The notes under the pieces are model-generated. The model saw only the letters and a list, made by a program, of their open reading frames with translations. It did not search any database and had not been told where the DNA came from. The position numbers and the translations under genes are program-made. Of a stretch of 16,856 bases of DNA, positions 7,801 through 15,460 are shown one piece after another; position 1 is the stretch's first letter, and every line of letters begins with the position of its first letter. The DNA is from Rhodoferax sp. (GTDB taxonomy: Bacteria > Pseudomonadota > Gammaproteobacteria > Burkholderiales > Burkholderiaceae_C), in the NCBI GenBank assembly GCA_028711355.1, contig JAQTSL010000038.1, positions 1 through 16,856 of the forward strand, read 5' to 3'.

Positions 7801-8646
7801 GGGAAGGAGAACGACGAGTTCGTCGTCGTCCCAGGCCAGGGGCCTACGTTCCAACGATGTGTGGGCAATAGTCTCGCCCCTGAGATCATGGCGCTGATCC
7901 GGGTCGAATATGAAGGGGGAAAGGTGCACCGGATCAATGCCCAGCTCTTGCAGTTCGATTACGCTGAAGCGCACCAAGCGGCGAATCGTCGGCATCTGGC
8001 CCAACAGCTTCGCTGGGACCGTCGACTCGGGCTGCGCGTTGCCCCTCTGGTTTCGCTGCAGGCCAGCGCGCCCACATACAGCATCAGTCAGCCTCAGCAG
8101 TGCGTACACGCAAGCGGTGAATTGCTGAAATGGCGGCTCGTCTGGCATCCGCGCGATCATGTTGACGATACGCTGAAGGAAGAACCCACCGCTCTCCCAA
8201 ATCCCATCAAGGACTCGGAAGTTTCCGCGTTCAGACATCACGTTGGAGACAAACACGTCCTCGGCGGGATCCTCGCCCAGTCCACATCGACCATTGCCAA
8301 TCAAGCGGAAAGCCTGTCCCACCGTGGAGGCAGGAGGCGTCTTGCGTCCGTGGCACTCGGCGACACACAGATGCACAAGCGCTTCCAGCCGAAGGCAATT
8401 GCTTTGCAGGTTTGGCTGAGTGAGAAGACCCGCAAACGCAGCCGCAGCCTTGACCGGATGCTGTGGACCCAGCAATCGAATCAGGTCCGGATGCTCTTCT
8501 CTGATCTTGCTGATCTGAGGCGTGATCGCGTTGATCCGGAGCGCTGCAACAAGCTCTCTGACTGCTTCGGTGTCGTCGGGGTCGAATTGGTCCATGGTCA
8601 AGGCTTGCGCGGTTGCGATGCCGTTGGAAAAAATCCGCGTGAGCAT
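4840..8646 (-). CDS. Large protein of unknown family with C-terminal PD-(D/E)xK nuclease domain
   Basis: A 1268-residue protein whose overall family I do not recognise. The last 150 or so residues form a restriction-endonuclease-like fold: 'LEFNAQVAATLKNLGWLVE' as the N-terminal helix, then 'GDIDVLAW' (D1156/D1158) and 'ILIIECKD' (E1173, K1175), the D...ExK catalytic set of PD-(D/E)xK nucleases of the Mrr/NERD-like type. The preceding 1100 residues are mixed alpha/beta, with no Walker A box, helicase motif, signal peptide or clear membrane segment. It is probably cytoplasmic and acts on nucleic acid. The start at 8646 has no good ribosome-binding site; an in-frame ATG at 8595 (MDQFDPDD) is an alternative. 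Its neighbours are toxin-antitoxin-like and Type III restriction genes, so a defence role is likely, though not shown. Nuclease domain: confident. Function: unknown. Confidence 0.85.
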   Translation of the reverse strand: MLTRIFSNGIATAQALTMDQFDPDDTEAVRELVAALRINAITPQISKIREEHPDLIRLLGPQHPVKAAAAFAGLLTQPNLQSNCLRLEALVHLCVAECHGRKTPPASTVGQAFRLIGNGRCGLGEDPAEDVFVSNVMSERGNFRVLDGIWESGGFFLQRIVNMIARMPDEPPFQQFTACVYALLRLTDAVCGRAGLQRNQRGNAQPESTVPAKLLGQMPTIRRLVRFSVIELQELGIDPVHLSPFIFDPDQRHDLRGETIAHTSLERRPLAWDDDELVVLLPTAISATVRRVFVERFGSGPNESVCASELARDYGELFARTPLLGDQAGAPVRFMPSEHGWFASLSWEVDRGRHLQLLFFVDPLHGFEDEGLAGAFSAFGALADPIDEAIEPAYQRARGLPDFRDGLTLLVGCGIGRNVSLWLNNTQRDGWRLETISAPDFWTLSWAPNMKPLHLWRIFGAQDALAERGLGLHNVNGLLNLVAWSRQLAGHLVPHADVPVDWDGAGQLMIEQNSLLELRAEVASTWDVHAEKDQQGKWWPVRRAELPLLPRGSLEPVYAIDRGGRPRFAICPTRKRTWWTELVLPADVDGELGHQRWKMITTWLGRAAPVIDACVSNLPDGVILWRCCFEADAASIDPAAAPLDLAEARDTVQLACDVPARVIELRFKSQFSQALFHAENIAEQALIDALLAGAIQLADQPPSSKMLEAIKREIVPDVHARQSHAFVAQTFRDHIGALHDAHPTTISKYDDAYIKIGLGWRVRTREEGGEVVGKDACIDFLNRLVSNLEDELCQSLKRFNRRHLVEALLSNYEQAAAQRDWWRRTASAQLALHSDKAAVLEVMARNEYKLNGVSQSTRIVIEAAVCESPSIGGFPPGDLDLTRLMALASTLFAVGGWSDSIRWDVMTPRLIIRPLGDVHVHADFFDLVVDPFAKAASDQRFQDAASSYGSNLEEPAGILTEEIEGLQEFSTAWEAEFGVPLDTMRRYLDELEDRGIEAQQSVFPMRKSELAALMGGAAAAHTIAELLLLEHRGAWRTVPDGYRPVDRHPWRFRRRLSALRRPLMQVDEDADPMILVCPGLIREAFGYTVSNYYRGDYPDWQLGAAMLAWRGRSRAKLGLEFNAQVAATLKNLGWLVECEIKPTKLLRQGLDRNYGDIDVLAWDPARGRILIIECKDVQYKKTPGEIAEQLSDFRGEMMSNGKPDLLKKHLDRVTVVEQRADDACGFIGMPKGSRIESHLVFKNPVPMQFVQSLAGQVRISLFADLAGL

Positions 8647-8818
8647 CGAGTGTCGAGATTATCAAACCTGAAATCCCGCTGCACTACGCTGCATCACGTG
8701 GCATTGATATTAGCTGTGTCGAATCATCGGCTGATGATGAGCGCATTCTCTAAAGCTGACACTCAGGAACGACAGCAACTGGCCCTTTGCAGCCATTGAG
8801 TAGCCGCTAGGAACGCAG

Positions 8819-8835
8819 TGACTGATCGTCAGTCA
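8819..8835. terminator. Short perfect hairpin at the end of the XRE regulator gene
   Basis: TGACTGA (8819-8825) and TCAGTCA (8829-8835) are perfect 7-base arms around a 3-base centre, and the second arm contains the regulator's stop codon (8833-8835). It could act as a weak transcription end or processing hairpin for the minus-strand gene, but no T-run follows. The rest of 8647-8832 contains no convincing gene, apart from a minor TCATC-ggct-GATGA dyad. Confidence 0.3.
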
Positions 8836-9255
8836 ATCCTTGCCCGGCGTATCCGGCACCACAGCGTCGCCATGCACCTTGGCGAAAGTCAGGATCACTT
8901 CGCGGATGATCTTGCGCTGGGGGGCGGGCAGCTTGAGGAAGGCATCGAAAGTTTCGCGCTCCAGGTAGCCCACGCCTTCGTCCCAGCGCTTGCGATGCTG
9001 CTGCACCGATTGCCGCACCGCCTCGCCAAAGCGCAGCACCTCGGGCTCAATCTTGAGGATGCCCGCCAATACCAAAAGCTTGTCCTGCTCGGGAATGGCT
9101 TCACCCCGTAGCCATCGAGACACGGCCTGAAAGCTCACCGAGCGGCCCCAGTAATTGGCGTTGAACTGGTTCAGCAGTACCCCGGGACGGGGTTCCAGAC
9201 CGGCGGCCACCATCGCAGCTTGCAGCCGCTGGGAAAATTCGAGCTTGTTATTCAT
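8833..9255 (-). CDS. Small XRE-like transcriptional regulator next to the Type III RM locus
   Basis: A 140-residue protein. Residues 6-65 form an XRE/Cro-like helix-turn-helix: 'FSQRLQAAMVAAG', a longer-than-usual central loop, then 'SVSFQAVSRWLRGEAIPEQD' as the recognition region. A helical C-terminal part follows ('RETFDAFLKLPAPQRKIIRE'). The frame is open further upstream, but the ATG at 9255 gives the natural family start, and the upstream bases form an AT-rich promoter region. It is divergent from mod with 105 bases between them, so it may repress its own gene and control the restriction-modification genes, in the manner of controller (C) proteins. That role is inferred. A broken relative lies at 3276-3385. 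Confidence 0.82.
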   Translation of the reverse strand: MNNKLEFSQRLQAAMVAAGLEPRPGVLLNQFNANYWGRSVSFQAVSRWLRGEAIPEQDKLLVLAGILKIEPEVLRFGEAVRQSVQQHRKRWDEGVGYLERETFDAFLKLPAPQRKIIREVILTFAKVHGDAVVPDTPGKD

Positions 9256-9258
9256 GCC

Positions 9259-9276
9259 CCGAAAATTAAATTTCGG
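9259..9276. promoter_or_regulatory. Near-perfect palindrome upstream of the XRE regulator, candidate operator
   Basis: CCGAAA and TTTCGG form the ends of an 18-base near-palindrome whose centre is ATTAAA. It lies 4 bases upstream of the regulator's ATG, over the ribosome-binding region, at one end of the AT-rich divergent spacer. This is where an autorepressing XRE protein would bind. The symmetry is seen; binding is inferred. Confidence 0.45.
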
Positions 9277-9323
9277 TAGCGTAATTATTAAACTTCGTGT
9301 TGTATTATTGATTGAATACTTTG

Positions 9324-9353
9324 TTGAACTTTCGATTGAACTAGGCATATCGC
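9324..9353 (+). promoter_or_regulatory. Weak candidate promoter for mod
   Basis: TTGAAC (9324-9329) and TATCGC (9348-9353), 18 bases apart, are the best pair I can see before mod in this AT-rich spacer. Transcription would then begin at or next to the ATG at 9361, which has no ribosome-binding site. The boxes match the consensus only partly, so this is a weak call. Confidence 0.2.
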
Positions 9354-9360
9354 TTGTTCT

Positions 9361-11545
9361 ATGGCTGATGTGCCGCCAACAACACGCCCCATGCCTAAAT
9401 CTCTGCTCGAACAACTCCCTGAAATCGTTGCCAACGGACGCAAAGAGGCCGAAAGAATCCTGGAGGGCATCGAGAGTCGCCATCGCGTGTCGTTGCAAAC
9501 CCGTGAGGTGGTGCTGCCCGCCAAAGACAGCGCGGTGCAGGATTGGGTGACAGCGCAAAAGCGCGCGGTGCAACGCGAGGTGTTTGCGCCCGGTCAGACC
9601 AGCCTGATTGAAAGCCCGCAGCCGATGCTGGGCGACGCCGGCACCGTCGAAGGGCAACCCTGGACCAACCGCCTGATTTACGGCGACAACCTGCTGGCGA
9701 TGGCGGCGCTGCTGGCAGGCGACGACACCACGCCATCCTTGCGCGGCAAAGTGGATTTGATTTACATCGACCCGCCGTTTGACAGCAAGGCCGACTACCG
9801 CACCAAGGTCACGCTACCGGGGCATGGAGCTGGAGCAAAAGCCCACCGTCATTGAGCAGTTCGCCTACTCCGACACCTGGAGCGACGGCACCGCCTCCTA
9901 CCTGACCATGATCACGCCCCGGCTGATTTTGATGCGCGAACTGCTGACGGACACCGGCTCGATTTATGTACATCTGGATTGGCATGTGGGGCATTACGTG
10001 AAGCTGGTGTTGGATGAAGTTTTTGGCAGATCAAGCTTTGTAAATGAAATCATCTGGCAAGCATCAGTTGGTGACACCTCTGACAAAAACAAAAAATTTA
10101 TCAAATCCCACGACACACTATTTTTCTATCGAAAAAGGGTAGGGGGCATTTATTGGGAGGACGTTTTTCAACCTTATACGGATAACGCTGACCAAATTTA
10201 CAAATACACAGATGGGCGCGGCCGTTATCAATTAGGACCATGTGATAACCCCGGCGGAGGCGGCTATCGCTACAACCTCGGGTATGGCGAGAAAACGCCT
10301 TCAAGAGGTTACAGCATGCCTATTGAAACCGCACAGCAATGGATTACAGACGGAACGCTGGTTGTCGCTGCAAACAAAGTCCCACTTCGCAAGTGGTATA
10401 TGAATCCCAATGGGGTGCGTTGTAAAGATGTGTGGCTGGATGTGGGCAAAGAGCGGGGGTTGCTATACGCAACCCAAAAGCCTGAAAAGTTGCTGCAGCG
10501 CATTATTACTGCGTCTTGTGCCAACGGTGGTCTTGTAGCCGACTTCAACGGCGGCTCCGGCACCACTGCCGCCGTCGCCGAAAAACTCGGCCGCCGCTGG
10601 ATCACCACCGACCTCGGCAAACCCGCCTGCATGATCATGCGCAAGCGCCTGATTGATCTGGAGGCCAAGCCCTTCCTGTACCAGGCCATCGGTGACTACC
10701 AGGTGGAGGCAGCCAAGGCCATGCTGGGGCGCGACTTTCGCATTGGCGACCTGTCCACCATCGTGCTTTCGCTCTATGGTGCGCTGCCACTGCCGCCCGA
10801 CGTCAACCCGCAGCGCAACCTGGGGCAGATTGCCAGCATAGCCATCAGCGGCGCGGGGAGCCGCAAGGGCAGCAAGACCTTGGTGCTGGCCGACTCGCCC
10901 AACAAGCTCACCGGCGCGGCCACTTTAAAGAAGGCGATTGCCCAACGCGACAACCTGATGGGCGGCTGGGACCGTGTCGTGGTGCTTGGCTGGAACTTTG
11001 AGCCTTCCATTGGCGAAACCATCACCGCACTGAACGACTCGCGGCTGGAAGTGCTGGTGATTCCGCCCGACCTGATGGACCGGCTCAAGAAAAAAGGCGG
11101 CATCGACAAGCTGCGTGGGCAGGTGCGGTTTTCTTCGCTGCAGTATTTGACGATCCACCCGATCGAGCGCAAGGCAGTCGCCAACGCGCAGGGTGGTGCT
11201 GCGCAAGAAGCGTTGACCGTCAAGCTCAAGAACTACGTGCTGCTGTCACCCGAAGCCATCAACCTGGACGATGCCAACCGCGTCAAGCTGCAAGCCATTG
11301 CCAACCAGGAGCCGCTAGCGCTGATCGAATACTGGGCGGTGGACCCGGACTATGACGGCAAGGTATTTCGCTCGGTCTGGCAGGACTACCGGGGCAATAC
11401 CGCCAATGATGCTGATGCGCTGCGGGTCGTGACGCAGGCGGTGGTCACTACGCCAAGCAAAGATGGCCCGCGCAAGGTGTGCGTGCGGGTAGTCGACGTG
11501 TTTGGGTTTGAGGCGGAAGTGGTGGTGACGGTGGCTGTGGCTTGA
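9361..11545 (+). pseudogene. mod: Type III restriction-modification DNA-methyltransferase (Mod), frameshifted
   Basis: Two overlapping frames together encode one Mod protein. The first (9361-9855) carries 'NRLIYGDNLLAM' and the catalytic motif IV DPPF at residues 137-140 ('VDLIYIDPPFDSKADY'). The second, readable from about 9779 to 11545, carries 'EQFAYSDTWSDGTASYL', the AdoMet-binding motif I ('DFNGGSGTTAAVAEKLG', near residue 394 after repair) and a long C-terminal domain. Motif IV before motif I marks a beta-class N6-adenine methyltransferase, as in Type III systems. Removing one G from the run at 9819-9822 restores a 727-residue protein reading 'KVTLPGMELEQKPTVIEQF'. The middle segment (about 10010-10510) is AT-rich and probably the target-recognition domain. 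An alternative start is the ATG at 9391. Either the gene is broken or the base is a sequencing error; otherwise it is complete. Mod supplies target recognition and protection for Res. Confidence 0.88.
9819..9822 (+). other. Frameshift site in mod (GGGG where GGG expected)
   Basis: Before this run the frame encodes 'KADYRTKVTLPG'; after it, the sequence makes sense only in the next frame ('MELEQKPTVIEQFAYSD'). One extra base is the simplest explanation. A four-base run is short for phase-variable slippage, so an assembly error or a true inactivating insertion is more likely. Confidence 0.75.
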
Positions 11546-11635
11546 ATGCTGATTCAAGAGAAAAAGCACTTAAACGCCCGTCTGCCCTGCGTAATCAGCT
11601 ACATTATTATGAGCAAATAGTCGTGCTGATCGATG

Positions 11636-11654
11636 CAAAAACCGATCTGGTTTC
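11636..11654 (-). terminator. Weak hairpin plus T-run after the phosphoribosyltransferase gene
   Basis: On the minus strand, AAACC-agatc-GGTTT is followed by further T residues, about 70 bases past the phosphoribosyltransferase stop. The stem is only about five pairs, so this would be a weak intrinsic terminator. Apart from it, I see no gene in the 178 bases between mod and the phosphoribosyltransferase gene (11546-11723). Confidence 0.3.
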
Positions 11655-11723
11655 AGGCCAAATCACACCGCCAGCGCGGGCAACTTGGTCGGCGTGGCGC
11701 GGGCCAATGCGGCCAACTCTCGT

Positions 11724-12440
11724 TTACTCTGCAGCAGCAATGCGCTCTCGGATGGTGTCAGCTCTCTCGGTGTGCGCAAGGTACCGAGCTTCTGATTCAG
11801 TAAGCGCGTCGAAGGCGTGAGCGAATCGTTTGATCCACCAGTTTTCAAGTTCTGTTCCATGTTTGCTCCTCAATTCATGCAAGCGCTCGGGCGACAGTGC
11901 CAGTTTGGCGGAATGGGGCTTGCCGGTCAAGGATACTGCCGCAAGTACCTTGCCGCCTTGGGATTCGATGTAGCCCTTGAAATTGGCCAGCGTGCCGCCC
12001 ATGCCCACAAAATCATCCACCAGAACGTACTCAGTACCAGGGGTCACGCTGCCCGCAAATCGGGCTTGTCTCGCCAATCTGGAAAACCCATCCGCACCAG
12101 TGTGGAACACCACGTTGGTTTGATAAATGTCGGTATCCACCGGCCAATCCAGTACCTTGTGGAGCAAATCTGCAAAGATTTCTGGAATGGCATTGACCGC
12201 GCCACGCTCGAACGCGTGCGCACTGACCAGCGTTGGCTGATGACCCGCCATCAGTGTTGTCAAAGATTGATTAATCGCCGCATTCATCGTGGCGCTCACC
12301 AGGACGATGGCTGCATTCCCGTCCCCAGCCTTGGCCGCCTTGTAAGCCGGATGCTGTTTCACCGCCGACTCACTGGCGTGGATCAGCACGTCGGGGAAGT
12401 TACCCCAAGGTGTGCGCGGTGGTTGGATCAGCTCTGACAT
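11724..12440 (-). CDS. Phosphoribosyltransferase-like protein inserted between mod and res
   Basis: From the ATG at 12440 this is 238 residues; an upstream ATG at 12467 would add nine. The motif 'YVLVDDFVGMGGTLANFKGYIE' (about residues 138-159) is the PRPP-binding loop of type I phosphoribosyltransferases: two acidic residues followed by a glycine-rich GMGGT turn. An upstream 'RLARQARFAG' and the strand 'AAIVLVSATMN' fit the same fold. Such enzymes transfer ribose-phosphate from PRPP to a base, or have lost catalysis and act as regulators or effectors. The specific substrate is not recognisable. The gene is antisense to, and enclosed by, the two parts of a Type III system, and starts only 17-44 bases from the divergent res. 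Its role there is unknown; a metabolic passenger or a defence accessory are both possible. The fold is confident, the function is not. Confidence 0.78.
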   Translation of the reverse strand: MSELIQPPRTPWGNFPDVLIHASESAVKQHPAYKAAKAGDGNAAIVLVSATMNAAINQSLTTLMAGHQPTLVSAHAFERGAVNAIPEIFADLLHKVLDWPVDTDIYQTNVVFHTGADGFSRLARQARFAGSVTPGTEYVLVDDFVGMGGTLANFKGYIESQGGKVLAAVSLTGKPHSAKLALSPERLHELRSKHGTELENWWIKRFAHAFDALTESEARYLAHTERADTIRERIAAAE

Positions 12441-12484
12441 CGACCATATTTTCACACGCATCCCCATTTTTGAAACACATCACC

Positions 12485-15451
12485 ATGCCCCAATCCGAAA
12501 ACAACCAGCTCGCCCTCTCCACCGCCCTCACCGCCAAAACCAACCAGCTCTGCCTGGGCCTCGAATCCGGCGCTGCCGACATTCTGGAACTGGTGACACC
12601 CACCACGGCCGAACTGCTGCTGTGGTGGTTTGGGGAAGACATGGTTCTGGCTAGAGGCGGGCTGAACTTTCACGCTGGGCAAAAGCAGGCGATTCTGAAC
12701 GCCATCGTCGCGCACGAAGTGCTGAGTCTTGACAAAGCAGACCAGACCCACTGGACGCTGGTCGACCTGTACCGCGCCTGTGCGCCCGACGCGCTGCTGT
12801 CCGGCACGCGCCTGAACGAGGTAGCGCAGGCCAAACACGCGCACCCGAAATACTGCTTCAAGATGGCCACCGGTACCGGCAAGACCTGGGTGCTGCAGGC
12901 TTTGATGATCTGGCAGTTGCTCAACAAAACGGCAGCGCTGGCGGAAGGTATCGACGATGCCCGCTTTACGCGCTTCTTTCTGATAGTGGCGCCGGGGCTG
13001 ATTGTTTACGAGCGCTTGCTGGATGCCTTTTGCGGCAAGCTGATTGAAAACGGCAATGGGTCGCGTGACTTCGCCAAATCGGATATCGCGCAGTTTGCCG
13101 ATCTGTTCATGCCCGACGCCTACCGCGACGCCGTGTTTGCCTTTGTGCGCGGCAACGTCTGCAGCAAGACCGAGATTGGCCTGAAAGCCACCGGCAACGG
13201 CATGATTGCCATCACCAATTGGCATCTGCTCAATGAGGGCGATGCCTTGGATGAGGTGGAAGACGTGCAAGCGCTGGGCGCGCCGCTGGAACCACAACAG
13301 GTCATTGATGCCGTGTTGCCCCTCACGCCTGGCCGTGCCACCGGCAATAGCCTGGACGTGCTGGATCGGCGCTACGCACGCGGCAACGTGCTGGAGTTTC
13401 TGGCTGGCTTGCCTGAACTGATGGTGTTCAACGACGAGGCACACCACATTCATGAATTCAAACGCGAGGGCGAAAGCACCGAGGTGGAGTGGCAAAAAAG
13501 CCTGTCAAAAATTGCCGCCAGCAAAGGCCGCCGCTTTGTGCAGATGGATTTTTCGGCCACGCCCTACAACGATGTGGGCGCGGGCAAAACCAAGCGCAAA
13601 CTTTACTTTCCGCACATCATCACCGACTTTGATTTGAAAAGCGCCATGCGCGCCGGGCTGGTCAAGTCGCTGGTGCTGGACCGGCGCAAAGAAATTGGCG
13701 CGCTGCCATTGGAGTTCAAAGCCGAACGCGACGATGACGGTAACCCTATCTTGAGCGAAGGCCAGCGGGTGATGCTGCGGGCCGGTTTGAAAAAACTACG
13801 CAAGCTGGAAACTGACTTTGCCGCGCTCGACCCAACGCGCTACCCAAAAATGCTGGTGGTGTGCGAAGACACCACGGTATCACCACTGGTGGCGGTGTTT
13901 TTGCAAGACCAGGAGGGGCTGCGCGAGGATGAGGTGATGACGATTGACTCGGGCAAAAAAGCCGAGCTGGGCGAGAAAGACTGGGCACCGGTGCGTGAGC
14001 GCTTGTTCAGCGTGGACCACCACGCCAGCCCCCGTGTGATCGTCAGCGTGCTGATGCTGCGCGAGGGTTTTGACGTGAACAACATCTGCGTGATCGTGCC
14101 GCTACGCTCGTCTCAGGCGCAGATTCTGCTGGAGCAGACCATTGGACGCGGCCTGCGCCTGATGTGGCGCGACGACGAATACACCGACCTCAAACGTGAA
14201 AACCGCGAACGCATCAACGCCGGCCAGGAGCCCGGCAGTTTGCTGGATGTGCTGTCCATCGTGGAGCACCCGGCCTTTCAGTCGTTTTATGACGAGCTGA
14301 TTGCCGAGGGCCTGGCGGGCACGACGGGTGACGACATGGACGACACGAGTGCGACCGGCGACGTCATCGCCGCCGAATTGCGCGAGGGTTACGAGGCTTT
14401 TGACTTCGGCATTCCGTTCATTCTGCAAGAGGCGAACGAAGTGCGCGACCACCATGCACTGGACCTCACCGCCCTGCCCGCTTTCACCGCGATGTCTGTC
14501 GAGCAGCTCACCGGGCTGCTGGGCAAGGGCGATACTTTCATCTCACAAGACCTGCAAAGCGCCACCCTGTTTGGTGACTACCGGGTCGATGGCGCGGTGA
14601 TGAACGTCGGCGGCTACAACGAGTATCTGTCGCGCCTGACGCGCCGCATCAGCCAGGCACTGAGCGAGCCCCTGTCCAAAAGCAACAAGGTCGCCACACA
14701 CTTGGCGAAACCGTATCTGCAAGTGAATACGGCAGAGTTGACCGGCTGGCTGGACGACTACATCTGGACGCAGCTGTTTGACGCGACCTTCAACCCATTG
14801 GAGGAAGAAAACTGGCGCGTGTTGCTGCTGCAACCGGTGGTGGACCATATCACCAAGGTGTTTGCCGTGGCGCTGCGCGAATCTGAGCAAAAGCACGTCA
14901 CGGGCCAGACCGAAGTGCATTTGCGCACCTTGTCGGAGGTGCCCAAACTGATGATGCGTGCATCCAATTCGGTCGAAGTCTCCAAGTGCATTTACACCCG
15001 CCTCGCCTGGCCCGCGCGCAATGGCGGGCTGGAGCGCGCATTCATCCACTGGGCGCAGGCTGACACGCAGGTGCTGGCATTTTGCAAGATCAGCGAAAAC
15101 CGCCACACCTTTGCCCGCTTACGCTACGTCAAAGACGATGGCCTGCCAGCGTTTTACTCGCCAGATTTTCTGCTGCGCACGGCGGCTGCGGTGTATCTGG
15201 TGGAAACCAAAGCCGAGCAGCAAACCATTCACCCCAATGTGCAGCGCAAGCTCAAAGCCGCACTGGCCTGGTGTGGCCGCATCAATAGTCTGACCGCAGA
15301 GCAACGCGGCAGTCCACCTTGGCATTACGTGCTGCTGGCAGAGAACGTGGTGCTTGAGTGGCAGGCCAAAGGCGCACGGCTGACAGAGTTGCTGGACTAC
15401 GCCCGCCTGCGGCCGCTCAATGATGCGTCGTTGCAGCGCAGACTTTTATGA
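12485..15451 (+). CDS. res: Type III restriction enzyme Res subunit (DEAD/DEAH helicase-nuclease)
   Basis: A 988-residue protein with the full Res layout. The Walker A motif is ATGTGKT with K133. The DEAH box is D317-E-A-H in 'VFNDEAHHIHEF', with motif III-like 'DFSATPYND' after it. Helicase motif VI is 'LLEQTIGRGLRLMW'. A C-terminal PD-(D/E)xK nuclease has P893-D894 ('FYSPDFLLR') and E907-x-K909 ('YLVETKAEQQ'). Res translocates or switches conformation on ATP hydrolysis and cuts DNA in complex with Mod when unmethylated sites are met. The ATG at 12485 is chosen because the open frame upstream (to 12410) overlaps the divergent gene; ribosome-binding signals are weak. Because a divergent gene separates it from mod, res must have its own promoter, inside or beside that gene. 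No break was seen. Confidence 0.93.
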   Translation: MPQSENNQLALSTALTAKTNQLCLGLESGAADILELVTPTTAELLLWWFGEDMVLARGGLNFHAGQKQAILNAIVAHEVLSLDKADQTHWTLVDLYRACAPDALLSGTRLNEVAQAKHAHPKYCFKMATGTGKTWVLQALMIWQLLNKTAALAEGIDDARFTRFFLIVAPGLIVYERLLDAFCGKLIENGNGSRDFAKSDIAQFADLFMPDAYRDAVFAFVRGNVCSKTEIGLKATGNGMIAITNWHLLNEGDALDEVEDVQALGAPLEPQQVIDAVLPLTPGRATGNSLDVLDRRYARGNVLEFLAGLPELMVFNDEAHHIHEFKREGESTEVEWQKSLSKIAASKGRRFVQMDFSATPYNDVGAGKTKRKLYFPHIITDFDLKSAMRAGLVKSLVLDRRKEIGALPLEFKAERDDDGNPILSEGQRVMLRAGLKKLRKLETDFAALDPTRYPKMLVVCEDTTVSPLVAVFLQDQEGLREDEVMTIDSGKKAELGEKDWAPVRERLFSVDHHASPRVIVSVLMLREGFDVNNICVIVPLRSSQAQILLEQTIGRGLRLMWRDDEYTDLKRENRERINAGQEPGSLLDVLSIVEHPAFQSFYDELIAEGLAGTTGDDMDDTSATGDVIAAELREGYEAFDFGIPFILQEANEVRDHHALDLTALPAFTAMSVEQLTGLLGKGDTFISQDLQSATLFGDYRVDGAVMNVGGYNEYLSRLTRRISQALSEPLSKSNKVATHLAKPYLQVNTAELTGWLDDYIWTQLFDATFNPLEEENWRVLLLQPVVDHITKVFAVALRESEQKHVTGQTEVHLRTLSEVPKLMMRASNSVEVSKCIYTRLAWPARNGGLERAFIHWAQADTQVLAFCKISENRHTFARLRYVKDDGLPAFYSPDFLLRTAAAVYLVETKAEQQTIHPNVQRKLKAALAWCGRINSLTAEQRGSPPWHYVLLAENVVLEWQAKGARLTELLDYARLRPLNDASLQRRLL

Positions 15452-15460
15452 GTTTTTGGC

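Noticed and set aside
7630..8799. Long 389-codon open frame on the plus strand
   Set aside because: It is antisense to the N-terminal third of the 1268-residue gene, shows no recognisable motifs, and is a typical shadow frame of GC-rich coding DNA.
9256..9657. N-terminal extension of the small XRE regulator to 9657
   Set aside because: The extension would overlap the start of mod on the other strand and cross the AT-rich promoter spacer; the ATG at 9255 starts the HTH domain at the normal distance.
11542..11820. Possible small gene directly after mod
   Set aside because: The only starts are a TTG overlapping the mod stop, or an ATG giving 24 residues; there is no ribosome-binding site and most of the frame overlaps the phosphoribosyltransferase gene.
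11663..11860. 65-codon minus-strand frame at the end of the phosphoribosyltransferase gene
   Set aside because: Most of it overlaps that gene in another frame. I considered a frameshifted C-terminus, but the protein ends naturally at 11724 and the extra residues match nothing I know.
12452..13495. 347-codon open frame on the minus strand
   Set aside because: It lies opposite the helicase N-terminus of res, whose Walker A and DEAH motifs fix the true frame.
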